Assembly: GCF_000023125.1 (NCBI RefSeq)
Contig: NC_013037.1
Location: 1,612,001-1,676,000 of the forward strand
Direction of reading: 5' to 3'
Length of the DNA: 64,000 nt
From: Dyadobacter fermentans DSM 18053
GTDB taxonomy: Bacteria; Bacteroidota; Bacteroidia; Cytophagales; Spirosomataceae
The notes beneath the pieces were generated by a model. That model searched no databases, was not told the DNA's origin, and worked only from the letters and a program-made list of their open reading frames with translations. The translations under genes were made by a program, and so were the position numbers. This document shows, piece after piece, positions 1 to 8,947 of this stretch (the stretch's first letter is position 1; every line of letters starts with the position of its first letter).

Positions 1-647
1 TACACGTCCATGTCCAGGTTACGCGTGTTGAGCTGCCACACACCGCCGCCTTCGAGGCGTTTGATGCCGAAAGGCGTTTCCACGTGGCTGTAAATGTAGA
101 TCGACTGGTTGAAATACATCCTACCCTCCGGTCCCCAGCGGAAAGTGTGGATCAAATGGTGCGTGTCGCCGGTGCCGAAGCCGTTCAGGATGCGGCGCTT
201 TTTGTCGGCCTTGCCGTCGCCGTCGGTGTCTGCAAAATGCAGGATTTCCGTCGAGTTGGCCACATAGCAGCCTCCGTCGCCCGGCAGGATACCGGTCGGC
301 TGGATGAGCCCTTCGGCAAACACGGTCGATTTATCGGCTTTGCCGTCGCCGTCGGTGTCTTCCAGGACGAATATCTTATCGTTCGCCGATTCGCCGGTTT
401 TCAAATGCGGGTACACCGTGCTGCTAACCACCCACAGGCGGCCATCTGTATCCCAGTTCATCTGAATGGGCTTCGCGACCATCGGATCAGCGGCGAACAA
501 TGTTACCTCGAAGCCGTCGGCTACTTTAAAGGATTTGAGTTCCTTTTCAACATCCGGGTCGACATTAAAAGAATGGTGCTCGGGTTCGGTCGAGGCGGTA
601 ATCAGCACCATGGGAAGGAGCAGTGCTCCGTATAATAGTTTTTTCAT
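1..647 (-). CDS. PVC-type membrane-bound dehydrogenase, N-terminal part (cut by window edge)
   Basis: Only the first 215 codons are present; the gene runs off the left edge. The start is the ATG at 645-647, followed by a hydrophobic signal segment (residues 2-19). The sequence then resembles the N-terminal beta-propeller of the PVC-type membrane-bound dehydrogenase/sorbosone dehydrogenase-like family: a phrase of the type KVADGFEVTLFA, then NWDTDGRLWV, and two copies of DTDGDGKADK (about residues 97-106 and 140-149), which look like calcium-binding loops. In this family the propeller is often followed by HEAT repeats and a cytochrome c domain, so a periplasmic sugar or alcohol oxidation role is likely, but those parts lie outside the window. 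It is last in a minus-strand row behind an SGNH hydrolase, a common partner of this family. Family call fairly firm, substrate unknown. Confidence 0.8.
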   Translation of the reverse strand, partial: MKKLLYGALLLPMVLITASTEPEHHSFNVDPDVEKELKSFKVADGFEVTLFAADPMVAKPIQMNWDTDGRLWVVSSTVYPHLKTGESANDKIFVLEDTDGDGKADKSTVFAEGLIQPTGILPGDGGCYVANSTEILHFADTDGDGKADKKRRILNGFGTGDTHHLIHTFRWGPEGRMYFNQSIYIYSHVETPFGIKRLEGGGVWQLNTRNLDMDV

Positions 648-654
648 ATTTGGG

Positions 655-775
655 CTTTCGGCCGTCGGCTATCAGCTTTCGGCCTTGTTACAAATCTTAC
701 GGTGCGCTGCACCTGTTTTAACATCAAAACTCAGGGTAACTCAAATCGCCGGCTGCCGATAGCCGACAGCCGAAG
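655..775. repeat. Imperfect REP-like inverted repeat
   Basis: The 133-bp spacer between the dehydrogenase and the SGNH gene has GC-rich arms at 655-676 and 751-775. Read on opposite strands they share the core GATAGCCGAC-GCCGAA with few differences. The left arm is followed by a second CTTTCGGCC. Placement between two co-oriented genes suggests a dispersed intergenic hairpin element or an mRNA-stability/partial-termination hairpin. No second copy was seen elsewhere in the window. Confidence 0.5.
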
Positions 776-780
776 TTCCA

Positions 781-2013
781 TCATTCCAATTTCCGCAACT
801 CATACACGACTTCCTTCGGTTCGCTGTTGAGGATAATCTGCCCTTCGAGCCATTTGATCAGGATATTCTGCTCTTCAAGGCCCTTCACATGGCGTCCCTG
901 CTCGTATTTGCGGAAACCGATAATGTAGGTCTGGTTCAACGGACGGTACTGGAAAAAGTGCAATTCGTTTTTGCGGATCATCATCTCCCTGATCCGCGCC
1001 GATTGCTCAAACTGCGGACCTTGCACGATCGCCACGCCTTTTTCCCAATCCCGGGCAGATGCAGTCACAACCTGGTTGTTGGCCGCAGTCAACGTGTAAT
1101 AGCCTTTTTTCAAACCCACCACCCGGATCACATTGGCATTATCGCCGACCTGGTTTCCGGCTTGCGGGAACGGCAGCGGCAGGTATTTGTCGGTTGCCAC
1201 AAACCGCACGATCGCGTCGCCGTTTGTGTCGTCCGTGAGGATTCTCACATTGGATGAATAGGGCGAGGGCTTGCCGATCGTGATCGTGGAAGTCTCGCGG
1301 TCGGTCGGCAGGCCCAGCGCTTTTTCGAGCACCCCGGCGAGGAAATAGTAACCCGCTTCGTTCAAATGCACGGTGTTTTCGATAATGTCCGCCTTTTTGC
1401 TCCTTTCGAGCACGGGGTTGTAAATGTCGATAAACTGCTTGCTGCGCTGCGATGCCACATCCGAAATCGCTTTGGAATACAATTCCAGTTCCGCATTCCG
1501 CGGGCCGATGCGCTGCGATGTATCCGACGACACGACGGGAATCGTGGAAAGCAGCACAGCCCTGGCGCCGAGCGCGTCTATTTTATCGATGAGTTTATTC
1601 AAACCATCCTTAAAATGCGCCACGCCATCCTGCCCTTCCTGAGCCTCCACGCCTCCGTAAGCGAGGAAAACGACCGTCGGGGCGGCATTGGTAATGTCCT
1701 GCATCAGGTGCTCGTAGGGTGTCGGCGGGTTGGTGTAGGTGCTGCGCGCCTGGCCCCAAACATTGTCGCCCGTCCAGCCGAGGTTGCGGAAAGTAATGCC
1801 TTTATCGGCAAAACGGGTCGTGAGCGCGAGTTCCAGGTAACCGTACTGGAATTCGTTTTCAAAAATGGAATTACCCAGAAAAACGACACGGTCGCCGTCT
1901 TTCAATGTGAATGCATTCGGGCTTTTGTTTTGAGCAAGGGATGGTCCGCAGACGAGGGTTAGTAACAACAGAAAAACACAAACCGGGGTTGCCGGCAGTC
2001 TGAAACTTCTCAT
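781..2013 (-). CDS. Secreted SGNH/GDSL-family hydrolase
   Basis: This 410-residue protein has a signal peptide (residues 1-28, ending SLAQ). An SGNH fold follows: block I is FLGNSIFE with the candidate nucleophile Ser49, and block V is NTVHLNEAGY with His216. Two usual residues are missing. The Asp three residues before the His is Asn213, and the block III G-x-N-D is replaced by YGGVEA around residue 120. About 170 C-terminal residues after the SGNH domain form a separate domain with no recognised family. Such proteins commonly accompany PVC-type membrane dehydrogenases, and one follows here. Predicted periplasmic esterase or carbohydrate deacetylase; the altered catalytic residues make activity uncertain. 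Confidence 0.75.
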   Translation of the reverse strand: MRSFRLPATPVCVFLLLLTLVCGPSLAQNKSPNAFTLKDGDRVVFLGNSIFENEFQYGYLELALTTRFADKGITFRNLGWTGDNVWGQARSTYTNPPTPYEHLMQDITNAAPTVVFLAYGGVEAQEGQDGVAHFKDGLNKLIDKIDALGARAVLLSTIPVVSSDTSQRIGPRNAELELYSKAISDVASQRSKQFIDIYNPVLERSKKADIIENTVHLNEAGYYFLAGVLEKALGLPTDRETSTITIGKPSPYSSNVRILTDDTNGDAIVRFVATDKYLPLPFPQAGNQVGDNANVIRVVGLKKGYYTLTAANNQVVTASARDWEKGVAIVQGPQFEQSARIREMMIRKNELHFFQYRPLNQTYIIGFRKYEQGRHVKGLEEQNILIKWLEGQIILNSEPKEVVYELRKLE

Positions 2014-2103
2014 TTACTTCGGGTTAATGGTTTAGCAGAGTACTTTAAGCATACAAAGGCCGGAAGCCACGGAAGCTAACTGCCCTGCATGCAAAAATCA
2101 ATT

Positions 2104-3375
2104 TTATACTTCCTCGGCGACGGGCCGGGCTATCTGCGGAGCGGGAATGACGGCGATAGTGATCACGGTCGCCAGCACCAGCGCGACGGACATCAGGATG
2201 TACGATGCGTTGAAATTCCCCGTTTCGCTATTGAGATAACCCACCAGGTAAGAGCCTGCAAATGAGCCTAATGCACCCAGGCTATTGATAAGCCCGATGG
2301 CCCCGCCAATCACATTTTTGGGCAGGATTTCGGCGATGGCCGCAAAGAAAGGGCCGTACGGCGTATATAATGCGCCGCCAGCCACCACCAGCAAGGCATA
2401 AGCCACCCAAAACTGCTCTGTACCGATCCACACGGCCCCGTACAGGCACACGGCCGCCACCAGCAGAAACGGCCAGACGAAGATTTTACGGTTACCTGTT
2501 TTGTCCGAAAAATAGGAAGCCGCCAGCATCCCGATCACCGCGAGCACGTAAGGCACCGACGAAAGCCAGCCTGTGGTGACCATATCCATATTGGGTGCCG
2601 CTTTGATGATCGACGGCAGCCACATAACAAACCCGTAAACGCCCACGCTCCACAGCAGGTATTGCAGGCAAAGCAAAATCACTTTGGTGGATTTGAAAGC
2701 CTCCGCATAGTTTTTGACGGGTTTAATGCCCGCTTGCTCCGCTTTCAGCTTTTCCTCCACGGCAAGTTTTTCCTCGTGTGTGAGCCAATCGGCGTCCATC
2801 GGCCGCTCGTCGATGAGTTTCCACCAGATAAATGCCCAAAGGATGCCCGGAAGCCCCTGGATGATGAACATCCAGCGCCAGCCCATCGAGTCGATGAGGT
2901 AGCCCGAGAGCACCGACATCCACAATACCGTCACCGGATTGCCCAAAATCAGGAATGTATTCGCCCGCGAGCGTTCCTCTTTGGTAAACCATTGGCTGAG
3001 CAATATCAGCATGGCGGGCATCACGGCGCTTTCCACGACGCCAAGCATGAACCGGATGACGATCAGCACGGTGGTATCGTTCACCATGCCCGTAGCCGCC
3101 GCGAGGCCTCCCCAGAGGATCAACGATATGAATATCAGCTTCTTGGCGGTGCGGGTAGCCGCATAATGCGCGCCGGGAATCTGAAAAAAGAAGTAACCCA
3201 GGAAGAAGAGCGAACTCAGCAGCGTGGAAGTGTTGGGCGTGATGCGCAGGTCTTCGGCCATTCCGCCCGCCACGGCGAAACCGAAATTGGCCCTGTCGAG
3301 ATACGCGAGGCTATATGTGACAAATACAACGGGAATAATCCGGTACCAGCGTACCTGTGCGAGTTGGGGCTTCAT
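2104..3375 (-). CDS. MFS transporter, anion:cation symporter (sugar-acid/hexuronate) type
   Basis: A 12-helix major facilitator protein of the ACS family, whose members import hexuronates, glucarate, galactonate and similar anions with protons. The first helix contains YSLAYLDRANFGFA, the family signature region, and a charged loop near residues 200-230 (ERPMDADWLTHEE) precedes the second six-helix half. I chose the Met at 3373-3375 because the protein is then 423 residues and begins MKPQLAQVRWYRI directly before helix 1; the frame is open 21 codons further upstream without helix-like sequence. It follows sugar dehydrogenase and acid sugar dehydratase genes on the same strand, so the likely cargo is the sugar acid made by those enzymes in the periplasm. 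Exact substrate not determinable. Confidence 0.85.
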   Translation of the reverse strand: MKPQLAQVRWYRIIPVVFVTYSLAYLDRANFGFAVAGGMAEDLRITPNTSTLLSSLFFLGYFFFQIPGAHYAATRTAKKLIFISLILWGGLAAATGMVNDTTVLIVIRFMLGVVESAVMPAMLILLSQWFTKEERSRANTFLILGNPVTVLWMSVLSGYLIDSMGWRWMFIIQGLPGILWAFIWWKLIDERPMDADWLTHEEKLAVEEKLKAEQAGIKPVKNYAEAFKSTKVILLCLQYLLWSVGVYGFVMWLPSIIKAAPNMDMVTTGWLSSVPYVLAVIGMLAASYFSDKTGNRKIFVWPFLLVAAVCLYGAVWIGTEQFWVAYALLVVAGGALYTPYGPFFAAIAEILPKNVIGGAIGLINSLGALGSFAGSYLVGYLNSETGNFNASYILMSVALVLATVITIAVIPAPQIARPVAEEV

Positions 3376-3456
3376 GCGAGGTTCAGGAATTGATATGGAG
3401 TTAAAACGCAGATGCGCGGCGGTTCTACCATTGTGCAAGAAAAATGCCTTGAATGG

Positions 3457-5184
3457 CTACCGTTGCGCTTCCGCCTGCTGCTGCACCACCGTCAGCAGCT
3501 CGTTGAGGTTAAACCGCGACGTGTTGTTCGCCGCCGCGTAGCGCACGTAGGGCAATGCTTCGCCGGGCTTGTCCATTTTCAGGAGTATTACAAAAAGCAT
3601 TCGTGCGCGCTCGAAGCTGTTTTCCATTCTGAATGCTTTCGAGAGGTAATTGACCGCCTGCGCGTTGAGGCCGCTGGCGATGCTCAGTTTGGCGGCATTG
3701 TCGAAAGACACGGGATTCAGGGGATCGTCCAGCGCCAGGGCTTCGGCCACGCGGAGCATACCCGTCGTATCGTGCCGGGCGGCGTAATGTGTGTGCAGGC
3801 GTGCCATGGCGTCGCGCCAGGTGATTTGCTTTACTACCAAGGCCCCGGCCAGCGTTTCTTCCTCGGTTTTCGCGCGCTTTTCCTCCGCAGGCATGGGTAT
3901 GTTGAACGGCCAGCCTTCTTTCAGGATCATCATTTCATATTCCCCTTTCAGCGAATCCACCAATGTAATGGGCATTTGTTTTTGCAAAACATCGAAGGGC
4001 ATTTCATACGCAGGCGCAGGCAGGAGCGCGGTTTTTCGAAGAGATTGGTAAAATGCCTCTGATAGCAATGCATATCCCTGCAAATTCGGGTGAACGTGTT
4101 CCAGCAATGTTTCTTTACCCAAAATCCCTCCTTCCGAGTGCTTTTCGAACAGGTCTCGCGCATTCACGAGCGTCACGCCCTTGTACGTCCGTGCGATTTC
4201 ATCCAGGATGGGATTGAATGCCTCGGGCGCCCGGAAACGCAATGCGTCCAGGTCCTTGGCTCGGGTTAATTCACGTTTTGCGGCAGCGTAATTTCCTTTT
4301 TGGTACAAATCAATACCGGATTTGAAATGCTCATCCGCGGATGTTTCCTGCTTATCATTCAGGCTGATGAATGGTTTCAGGTCCTTCTCATTACTTACCA
4401 GGTTCCCGATCAGCAGCGGCACTCCCTTCGCGCCGGCGGCATCCGCGAGCTCGTTCATATTTGCCTTAAATTGGTCTATACCAGCATGATATTCATCTGA
4501 GCCAAACGCAATTTGCTGATCGGCTGCCATTCGTTTCATGAGGTTTTCGCGCAAATCGAGCCTTTCTCCGGATAGGAGGGCTGCGGTTTTGTCGGTGAAC
4601 GAGGCTATGAGCTGGGTCGATCGCCAACCGCGCAAATGCATTAGCAGGCGGGCCAGCGTGCGGCTGTGCCCGATGCCCTGCGTGGAGGCTACGCCCATTG
4701 CACCATAATACTCGTTGTGGCCCGTGTACACCAGCACGGCGTCCGGCTCGTAGTCGAGCACGGCTTTGCCGAAATCGAGCACGGTGTAAGAATTTACAGC
4801 CGTGAGCGAGAGGTTAATGACTTCAAAATCACGTTCGGGATAGCTTTGCGACAGCCTGTATTGCAGCCAGCGGTGAAACGAGCCGTTATTCATATAGGGA
4901 TAGCCGATGGTCGTCGACTCGCCGAGCACGAACATGCGGAAAGTCCCCGGCGCTTTTCGGGCGGCAAATGGCTCCGCATTCCCGTAAGTCGCATTTTTTT
5001 GGTTGGCAAAATAACGCTTCGAGGCATGCTGATTCAGCACGAGATAACCTTTCCGGGACGGATCTTCGGTAAACACCGCCAGATCATGACCATAACCGAA
5101 CAACCGCAATGCCCCTTCCAGCACCAGCAGTACCAGAAAGGGCATGAACATGGCAATGACTTTAAAAACAGACTGTCGCTTCAT
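3457..5184 (-). CDS. Membrane-anchored SGNH hydrolase with C-terminal helical-repeat region
   Basis: The 575-residue protein starts with a signal anchor (residues 8-29). Its SGNH domain has block I FVLGESTTIG (candidate nucleophile Ser90), block III YTGHNEYYG (Asn157) and block V EHVHPNLQGY (His near residue 361), so the catalytic set looks intact. Residues from about 440 to the end are helical and TPR-like. This architecture occurs in Bacteroidota proteins annotated as SGNH/GDSL hydrolases, probably acting on acyl or acetyl esters of carbohydrates in the periplasm. The gene sits 18 bp behind the ManD-like dehydratase gene, so it is probably co-transcribed with locus A. It could also be a non-enzymatic acetylation-related protein; substrate unknown. 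Confidence 0.72.
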   Translation of the reverse strand: MKRQSVFKVIAMFMPFLVLLVLEGALRLFGYGHDLAVFTEDPSRKGYLVLNQHASKRYFANQKNATYGNAEPFAARKAPGTFRMFVLGESTTIGYPYMNNGSFHRWLQYRLSQSYPERDFEVINLSLTAVNSYTVLDFGKAVLDYEPDAVLVYTGHNEYYGAMGVASTQGIGHSRTLARLLMHLRGWRSTQLIASFTDKTAALLSGERLDLRENLMKRMAADQQIAFGSDEYHAGIDQFKANMNELADAAGAKGVPLLIGNLVSNEKDLKPFISLNDKQETSADEHFKSGIDLYQKGNYAAAKRELTRAKDLDALRFRAPEAFNPILDEIARTYKGVTLVNARDLFEKHSEGGILGKETLLEHVHPNLQGYALLSEAFYQSLRKTALLPAPAYEMPFDVLQKQMPITLVDSLKGEYEMMILKEGWPFNIPMPAEEKRAKTEEETLAGALVVKQITWRDAMARLHTHYAARHDTTGMLRVAEALALDDPLNPVSFDNAAKLSIASGLNAQAVNYLSKAFRMENSFERARMLFVILLKMDKPGEALPYVRYAAANNTSRFNLNELLTVVQQQAEAQR

Positions 5185-5202
5185 CGAAAAGTGGTTACAC
5201 GC

Positions 5203-6570
5203 CTACGGCCGGATGCTCGTTCCGTCAAATTTACGAACCTGCCAGTTGGATTTGCTGGTAATCGGATATTTAGCCGCTTCTTTTTCATCAATATCCACAC
5301 CCAGTCCGGGCACTTCGTTCACCGACATGTACCCGTCCTTCATCGTAGGACACCCTTTGAAAATCGCCTGCGTTTTCTCATTAAAGCTCACAGCCTCCTG
5401 GATACCGAAGTTCCATACCGCGAGATCAATGTGCGCGTGCGCCGCGTGGCCCACCGGCGAAACGTCACCCGGACCGTGCCAGGCCGTTTTTACATTGAAC
5501 CACTCCCCTAGCCGCGCCACTTTCATGGCCGGCGTAATGCCGCCGATCTGCGACACGTGGCAGCGGATGTAGTCGAACCACTGGTTGGTCATCGGGTCGC
5601 GGAACTCGTTCACATTGTTGAACAGCTCGCCCATCGCAATGGGCACCGTCGTGCTTTGGCGCAACTGGCGGAACCAACCCATGTTTTCGGGCGAAAACGG
5701 GTCTTCGATGAAGAATGGCCGGTAATCCTCCAATGCGCGGATCATATTGATGGCGTCCATCGGCTGCACTCGTTCATGAATGTCGTGCAGCAGCTCGATC
5801 TCCTCGCCGCAGCGCTTCCGCACCGCTTCAAAAAGCTTGGGTACCGATTTCAGGTACGCCCGCTCATTCATAAAATTATCGGTGGCCCCTCCAAACCCGG
5901 CCGCTTTAAAGTCGGGCTTCTGCTCGGTGGCGCCTACCGCGCCATAGCCGCCCTGCTGGATGCGGATGTACTTGAAGCCGCGGTCCATAATGCGCTGCAC
6001 ATCGTCGGCCACGGCCTCGGGCGTGGTACCATTGGCGTGGGTATAGCATGGTATCGCGAAGCGCGCTTTACCGCCAAGCAGCTGGTACACAGGCATTCCG
6101 GCACGCTTGCCCTTGATGTCCCAAAGCGCTTCGTCCAGCCCGCTTAATGCATTGTTCAGCACCGGGCCATTGCGCCAGTAGGAGCTCACGTAGGTGGAAT
6201 GCCACATGTCTTCGATATTGTCGACGTCCTTTCCGACGCAGAATTCATTGAGGTAAGTGTCAATGGCCGTCACCACTGCAAATGCCCGCTGGGTGAATGT
6301 TGCACAGCCGAGGCCGTAGAGGCCTGGCTCGGTGGTTTCCACCTTCACCACGATGAGGTTGGAGCCCTGGGGTGCGGTGGCAATGGCTTTCACGCTCTTG
6401 ATTTTCACGGGCGCCATGCCTTTTGTGTAGGCGGGTTGCGTGTAATTTGCCTGCGCATGCGCACGATCAGCCGAGCCCAGCAGGCCGAGCAGCCCCGCAG
6501 CCGATCCGGCTCCCAGCATTTTCAGGGCATCACGACGATTTTGTTGGGGCTCAAAGGGATGGTTATTCAT
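5203..6570 (-). CDS. Tat-exported ManD/RspA-type acid sugar dehydratase (enolase superfamily)
   Basis: A 455-residue member of the mandelate racemase/muconate lactonizing branch, closest by eye to D-mannonate/D-gluconate dehydratases of the ManD (RspA) family. An N-terminal Tat signal is visible (NRRDALKML at 11-19, then a hydrophobic stretch to AHAQ at 37-40). ManD hallmarks: YWRNGP near 131, CYTHANG near 175, HDIHERVQP with metal ligand Asp263 and His265, FIEDP (Glu289), MGELFN (Glu315) and WHGPGD (His365). The reaction would be dehydration of an aldonate to a 2-keto-3-deoxy acid. Its position 33 bp behind the PQQ dehydrogenase fits: that enzyme makes the aldonic acid. Export is unusual for the classical cytoplasmic enzyme and implies periplasmic action. 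Confidence 0.83.
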   Translation of the reverse strand: MNNHPFEPQQNRRDALKMLGAGSAAGLLGLLGSADRAHAQANYTQPAYTKGMAPVKIKSVKAIATAPQGSNLIVVKVETTEPGLYGLGCATFTQRAFAVVTAIDTYLNEFCVGKDVDNIEDMWHSTYVSSYWRNGPVLNNALSGLDEALWDIKGKRAGMPVYQLLGGKARFAIPCYTHANGTTPEAVADDVQRIMDRGFKYIRIQQGGYGAVGATEQKPDFKAAGFGGATDNFMNERAYLKSVPKLFEAVRKRCGEEIELLHDIHERVQPMDAINMIRALEDYRPFFIEDPFSPENMGWFRQLRQSTTVPIAMGELFNNVNEFRDPMTNQWFDYIRCHVSQIGGITPAMKVARLGEWFNVKTAWHGPGDVSPVGHAAHAHIDLAVWNFGIQEAVSFNEKTQAIFKGCPTMKDGYMSVNEVPGLGVDIDEKEAAKYPITSKSNWQVRKFDGTSIRP

Positions 6571-6603
6571 AGTTTTCTGGATTAGGAATGGTATAAATTT
6601 GGT

Positions 6604-8913
6604 TCAGGGCAGGGCGAATGCGATGTATTTACCTCCGGCTTTATGGCCGTTTTTGGCACCTCCGGCGGCGATCACCACGTACTGCTTCCCATTCACCATG
6701 TAGGTGGCCGGGGTTGCAAAGCCGCCTGCGGGCAGTTGGTATTCCCAAACGGTTTTGCCGGTTTTACGATCGAATGCGCGGATTTTCTCGTCTTTGGTGC
6801 CTGCAATGAATACCAGGCCGCCGGCTGTCACGATCGGGCCGCCGTAGTTTTCGGTGCCTGTAATGGGAACGCCTTTTTTGGTCAGCTCGGGGAATTCGCC
6901 GAGCGGGACGCGCCAGAGGTATTCGCCGGTGTTGAGGTCGATGGCGTTGAGCGTGCCCCAGGGTGGCTTAATAGCCGGGTAACCGTCCGGGTCGAAGAAG
7001 CGCGTCCAACCATTATTAATGTAAGGCGGAATGTAGGGAAACACCGATTGCGCTTCCGCAGGCGCTTCGCTGGCACTGTGCTCCTCCGCGCCGGGAGTTT
7101 TAGAAGGTGTATTCAAAAGAAAACCCACCAGCTCGTCGCGATCCTTGTCGGAAATGTGCTGAAATGACGGCATTCGTCCCCGACCGGTTTTGATAATGCT
7201 GCCGATTTCTTCTTTCGACATCCGGCTACCGACCTGCACAAGGCTCGGGTACTCCTGCCCGCTGCCCTGGCGGTCGGCGCGGTGGCAGGCGGCGCAATTG
7301 CGCATGTACACAGCCTGGCCGGGCGATGCGGCGGTCTGGCTGGTTCCCGGCTTTCCGGCAGATGGTCTGCGTTGGTAGTCCATCATTTTCAGGTCCCACA
7401 CCATTTCGTTGGCGTTTTGGTACAAAATGCCTTCCGGGTCGGCCGCGTTACCGCCCCATTCGGCACCGCCGCCGATGCCCAGGTACAGGCTGCCTTCCTT
7501 GCTGGGCGGCATGTATTTATTGCCGGAGCGGGTTTGTTTGAATTTTTCCAAAACAAATGCATGCGCTTCGGGCGTGCGGTCGGTGATTTCGCTTTCGGTG
7601 AAATTCTGGCGTGCGAATGGCGCCGGCCTGATCGGGAATGGCTGCGTGGGCCAGGGATGTTCGCCGGGCAGGTGGTAGTCGGTCAATGCGGGGCGTTCTT
7701 CTACCGGGAACAACGGCTTGCCGGTGTCGCGGTCGAGCAGGAACAGCAGGCCGTCTTTGGTAGCCTGTGCTACGGCGTCGATTTTGCGGGGTTTGCCGTT
7801 GCTGCCTTTGTGGGTGACGGTGAGCAGGTTGGGCTGGCAGGAAATGTCCCTGTCCCAAAGATCGTGGTGCACGGTTTGGTAGTACCAGTTCATCTTGCCC
7901 TTCTCTGCATTGAGCGAAATCACGCAATTGGCATACAAATTCTTCCCTTCCCGGTCCGCGCCGTAAAAATCGACCGACGGCGAACCGGTACCGAAATACA
8001 CGGCGCCGCGCTTTTCGTCGAGCACCATTCCGGCCCAGTTGTTGGCACCGCCAATGCGTTTCCAGGCATCTTTCGGCCAGGTATCGTGGCCGGGTTCGCC
8101 GGGTTCGGGCACGGTGTGAAAGGTCCATTTGAGTTTTCCGGTGCGCACATCGAATGCACGAATGTGCCCCGGTGCGGCATCGCCGTACTCGGATACCCGC
8201 GAGCCGATCACGAGCATATCCTTATAAATCACGCCCGGCGAGGTCGCGTCCACGGATAGTTTGTCATTATCCCGTCCGGGCCGGCCGGTCACTCCTGCAC
8301 TCAGGTCCACCCGACCGCCATCGCCGAAGCGCTGCACGAGCTTTCCAGTGGCCGCATCGACGGCACAAAGGTGGTTCCCGGCGGTGTATAGGATTCTTTT
8401 ATCCCTGCCATCTTCCCAAAACATTACACCCCTGTTGGCATGAAACCGCGGCGTGCCCCCGGCAAACGGATCGAAACGCCACAACTCCTCACCGGTGTCG
8501 GCTTTCAGGGCAAAAAGGCTCAGATACGGCGTGGTGCCATACAGCACGCCGTTCACGATGATCGGCTGGCACTGGATTTCCATCGGGCGCCGCCGCGCGG
8601 GCGACCCTGAAGCAGGCGCCCCTGCGGCAGGCGATCCTGCGGCAGGCGCCCCTGCGGCAGGCGTCACTTCGGCAAGTTTCGCGGCGTCGTACTCCCAGGC
8701 CACCCGGAGCTGGCTTACATTGCTGAGGTTAATCTGCGTCAATGGCGAATAGCGGTTCCCGGCCTTGTTGCCGCCGTAGGCGATCCAGTCGGCATTCCGG
8801 TCGTCGGTTTGCAGGCCGTTGAATGCGACCAGGGCTGTCAGTATCACGGGAACCGCCACCAAGCGCAAGGATCGCCCCGGCGGACCGACTTTTTTGTGTT
8901 GGTTCGAATGCAT
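6604..8913 (-). CDS. PQQ-dependent sugar/alcohol dehydrogenase with inserted cytochrome c domain
   Basis: A 769-residue quinoprotein with an eight-bladed propeller. A single membrane segment (about residues 17-33) anchors it to the inner membrane. The first blade begins NADWIAYGGNKAGNRYSPL, typical of membrane glucose dehydrogenase-like quinoproteins, and tryptophan-docking repeats such as GEELWRF, GKLKWTF and GEYLWRV recur. A class I cytochrome c domain is inserted near the end: heme motif CAACH at about residue 539 and a likely Met ligand in RMPSF around 580, followed by the last blades. Electrons would pass from PQQ through this heme to the respiratory chain. A pentapeptide-type repeat (AAG-A/S-P) lies between the first strands (residues 85-105). 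The probable product, an aldonic acid, feeds the dehydratase encoded next. Confidence 0.9.
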   Translation of the reverse strand: MHSNQHKKVGPPGRSLRLVAVPVILTALVAFNGLQTDDRNADWIAYGGNKAGNRYSPLTQINLSNVSQLRVAWEYDAAKLAEVTPAAGAPAAGSPAAGAPASGSPARRRPMEIQCQPIIVNGVLYGTTPYLSLFALKADTGEELWRFDPFAGGTPRFHANRGVMFWEDGRDKRILYTAGNHLCAVDAATGKLVQRFGDGGRVDLSAGVTGRPGRDNDKLSVDATSPGVIYKDMLVIGSRVSEYGDAAPGHIRAFDVRTGKLKWTFHTVPEPGEPGHDTWPKDAWKRIGGANNWAGMVLDEKRGAVYFGTGSPSVDFYGADREGKNLYANCVISLNAEKGKMNWYYQTVHHDLWDRDISCQPNLLTVTHKGSNGKPRKIDAVAQATKDGLLFLLDRDTGKPLFPVEERPALTDYHLPGEHPWPTQPFPIRPAPFARQNFTESEITDRTPEAHAFVLEKFKQTRSGNKYMPPSKEGSLYLGIGGGAEWGGNAADPEGILYQNANEMVWDLKMMDYQRRPSAGKPGTSQTAASPGQAVYMRNCAACHRADRQGSGQEYPSLVQVGSRMSKEEIGSIIKTGRGRMPSFQHISDKDRDELVGFLLNTPSKTPGAEEHSASEAPAEAQSVFPYIPPYINNGWTRFFDPDGYPAIKPPWGTLNAIDLNTGEYLWRVPLGEFPELTKKGVPITGTENYGGPIVTAGGLVFIAGTKDEKIRAFDRKTGKTVWEYQLPAGGFATPATYMVNGKQYVVIAAGGAKNGHKAGGKYIAFALP
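8601..8660 (-). repeat. Four in-frame 15-nt tandem repeats in the PQQ dehydrogenase gene
   Basis: Units of 15 nt starting at 8601, 8616, 8631 and 8646 encode the pentapeptide AAG(A/S)P four times. Units 2 and 4 are identical; the others differ at a few bases. The unit length is a multiple of three, so gain or loss of a copy would change linker length without a frameshift. Confidence 0.85.
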
Positions 8914-8947
8914 TAAATGAAGGTTGGGTTTAGGAAAATCTGATTAG

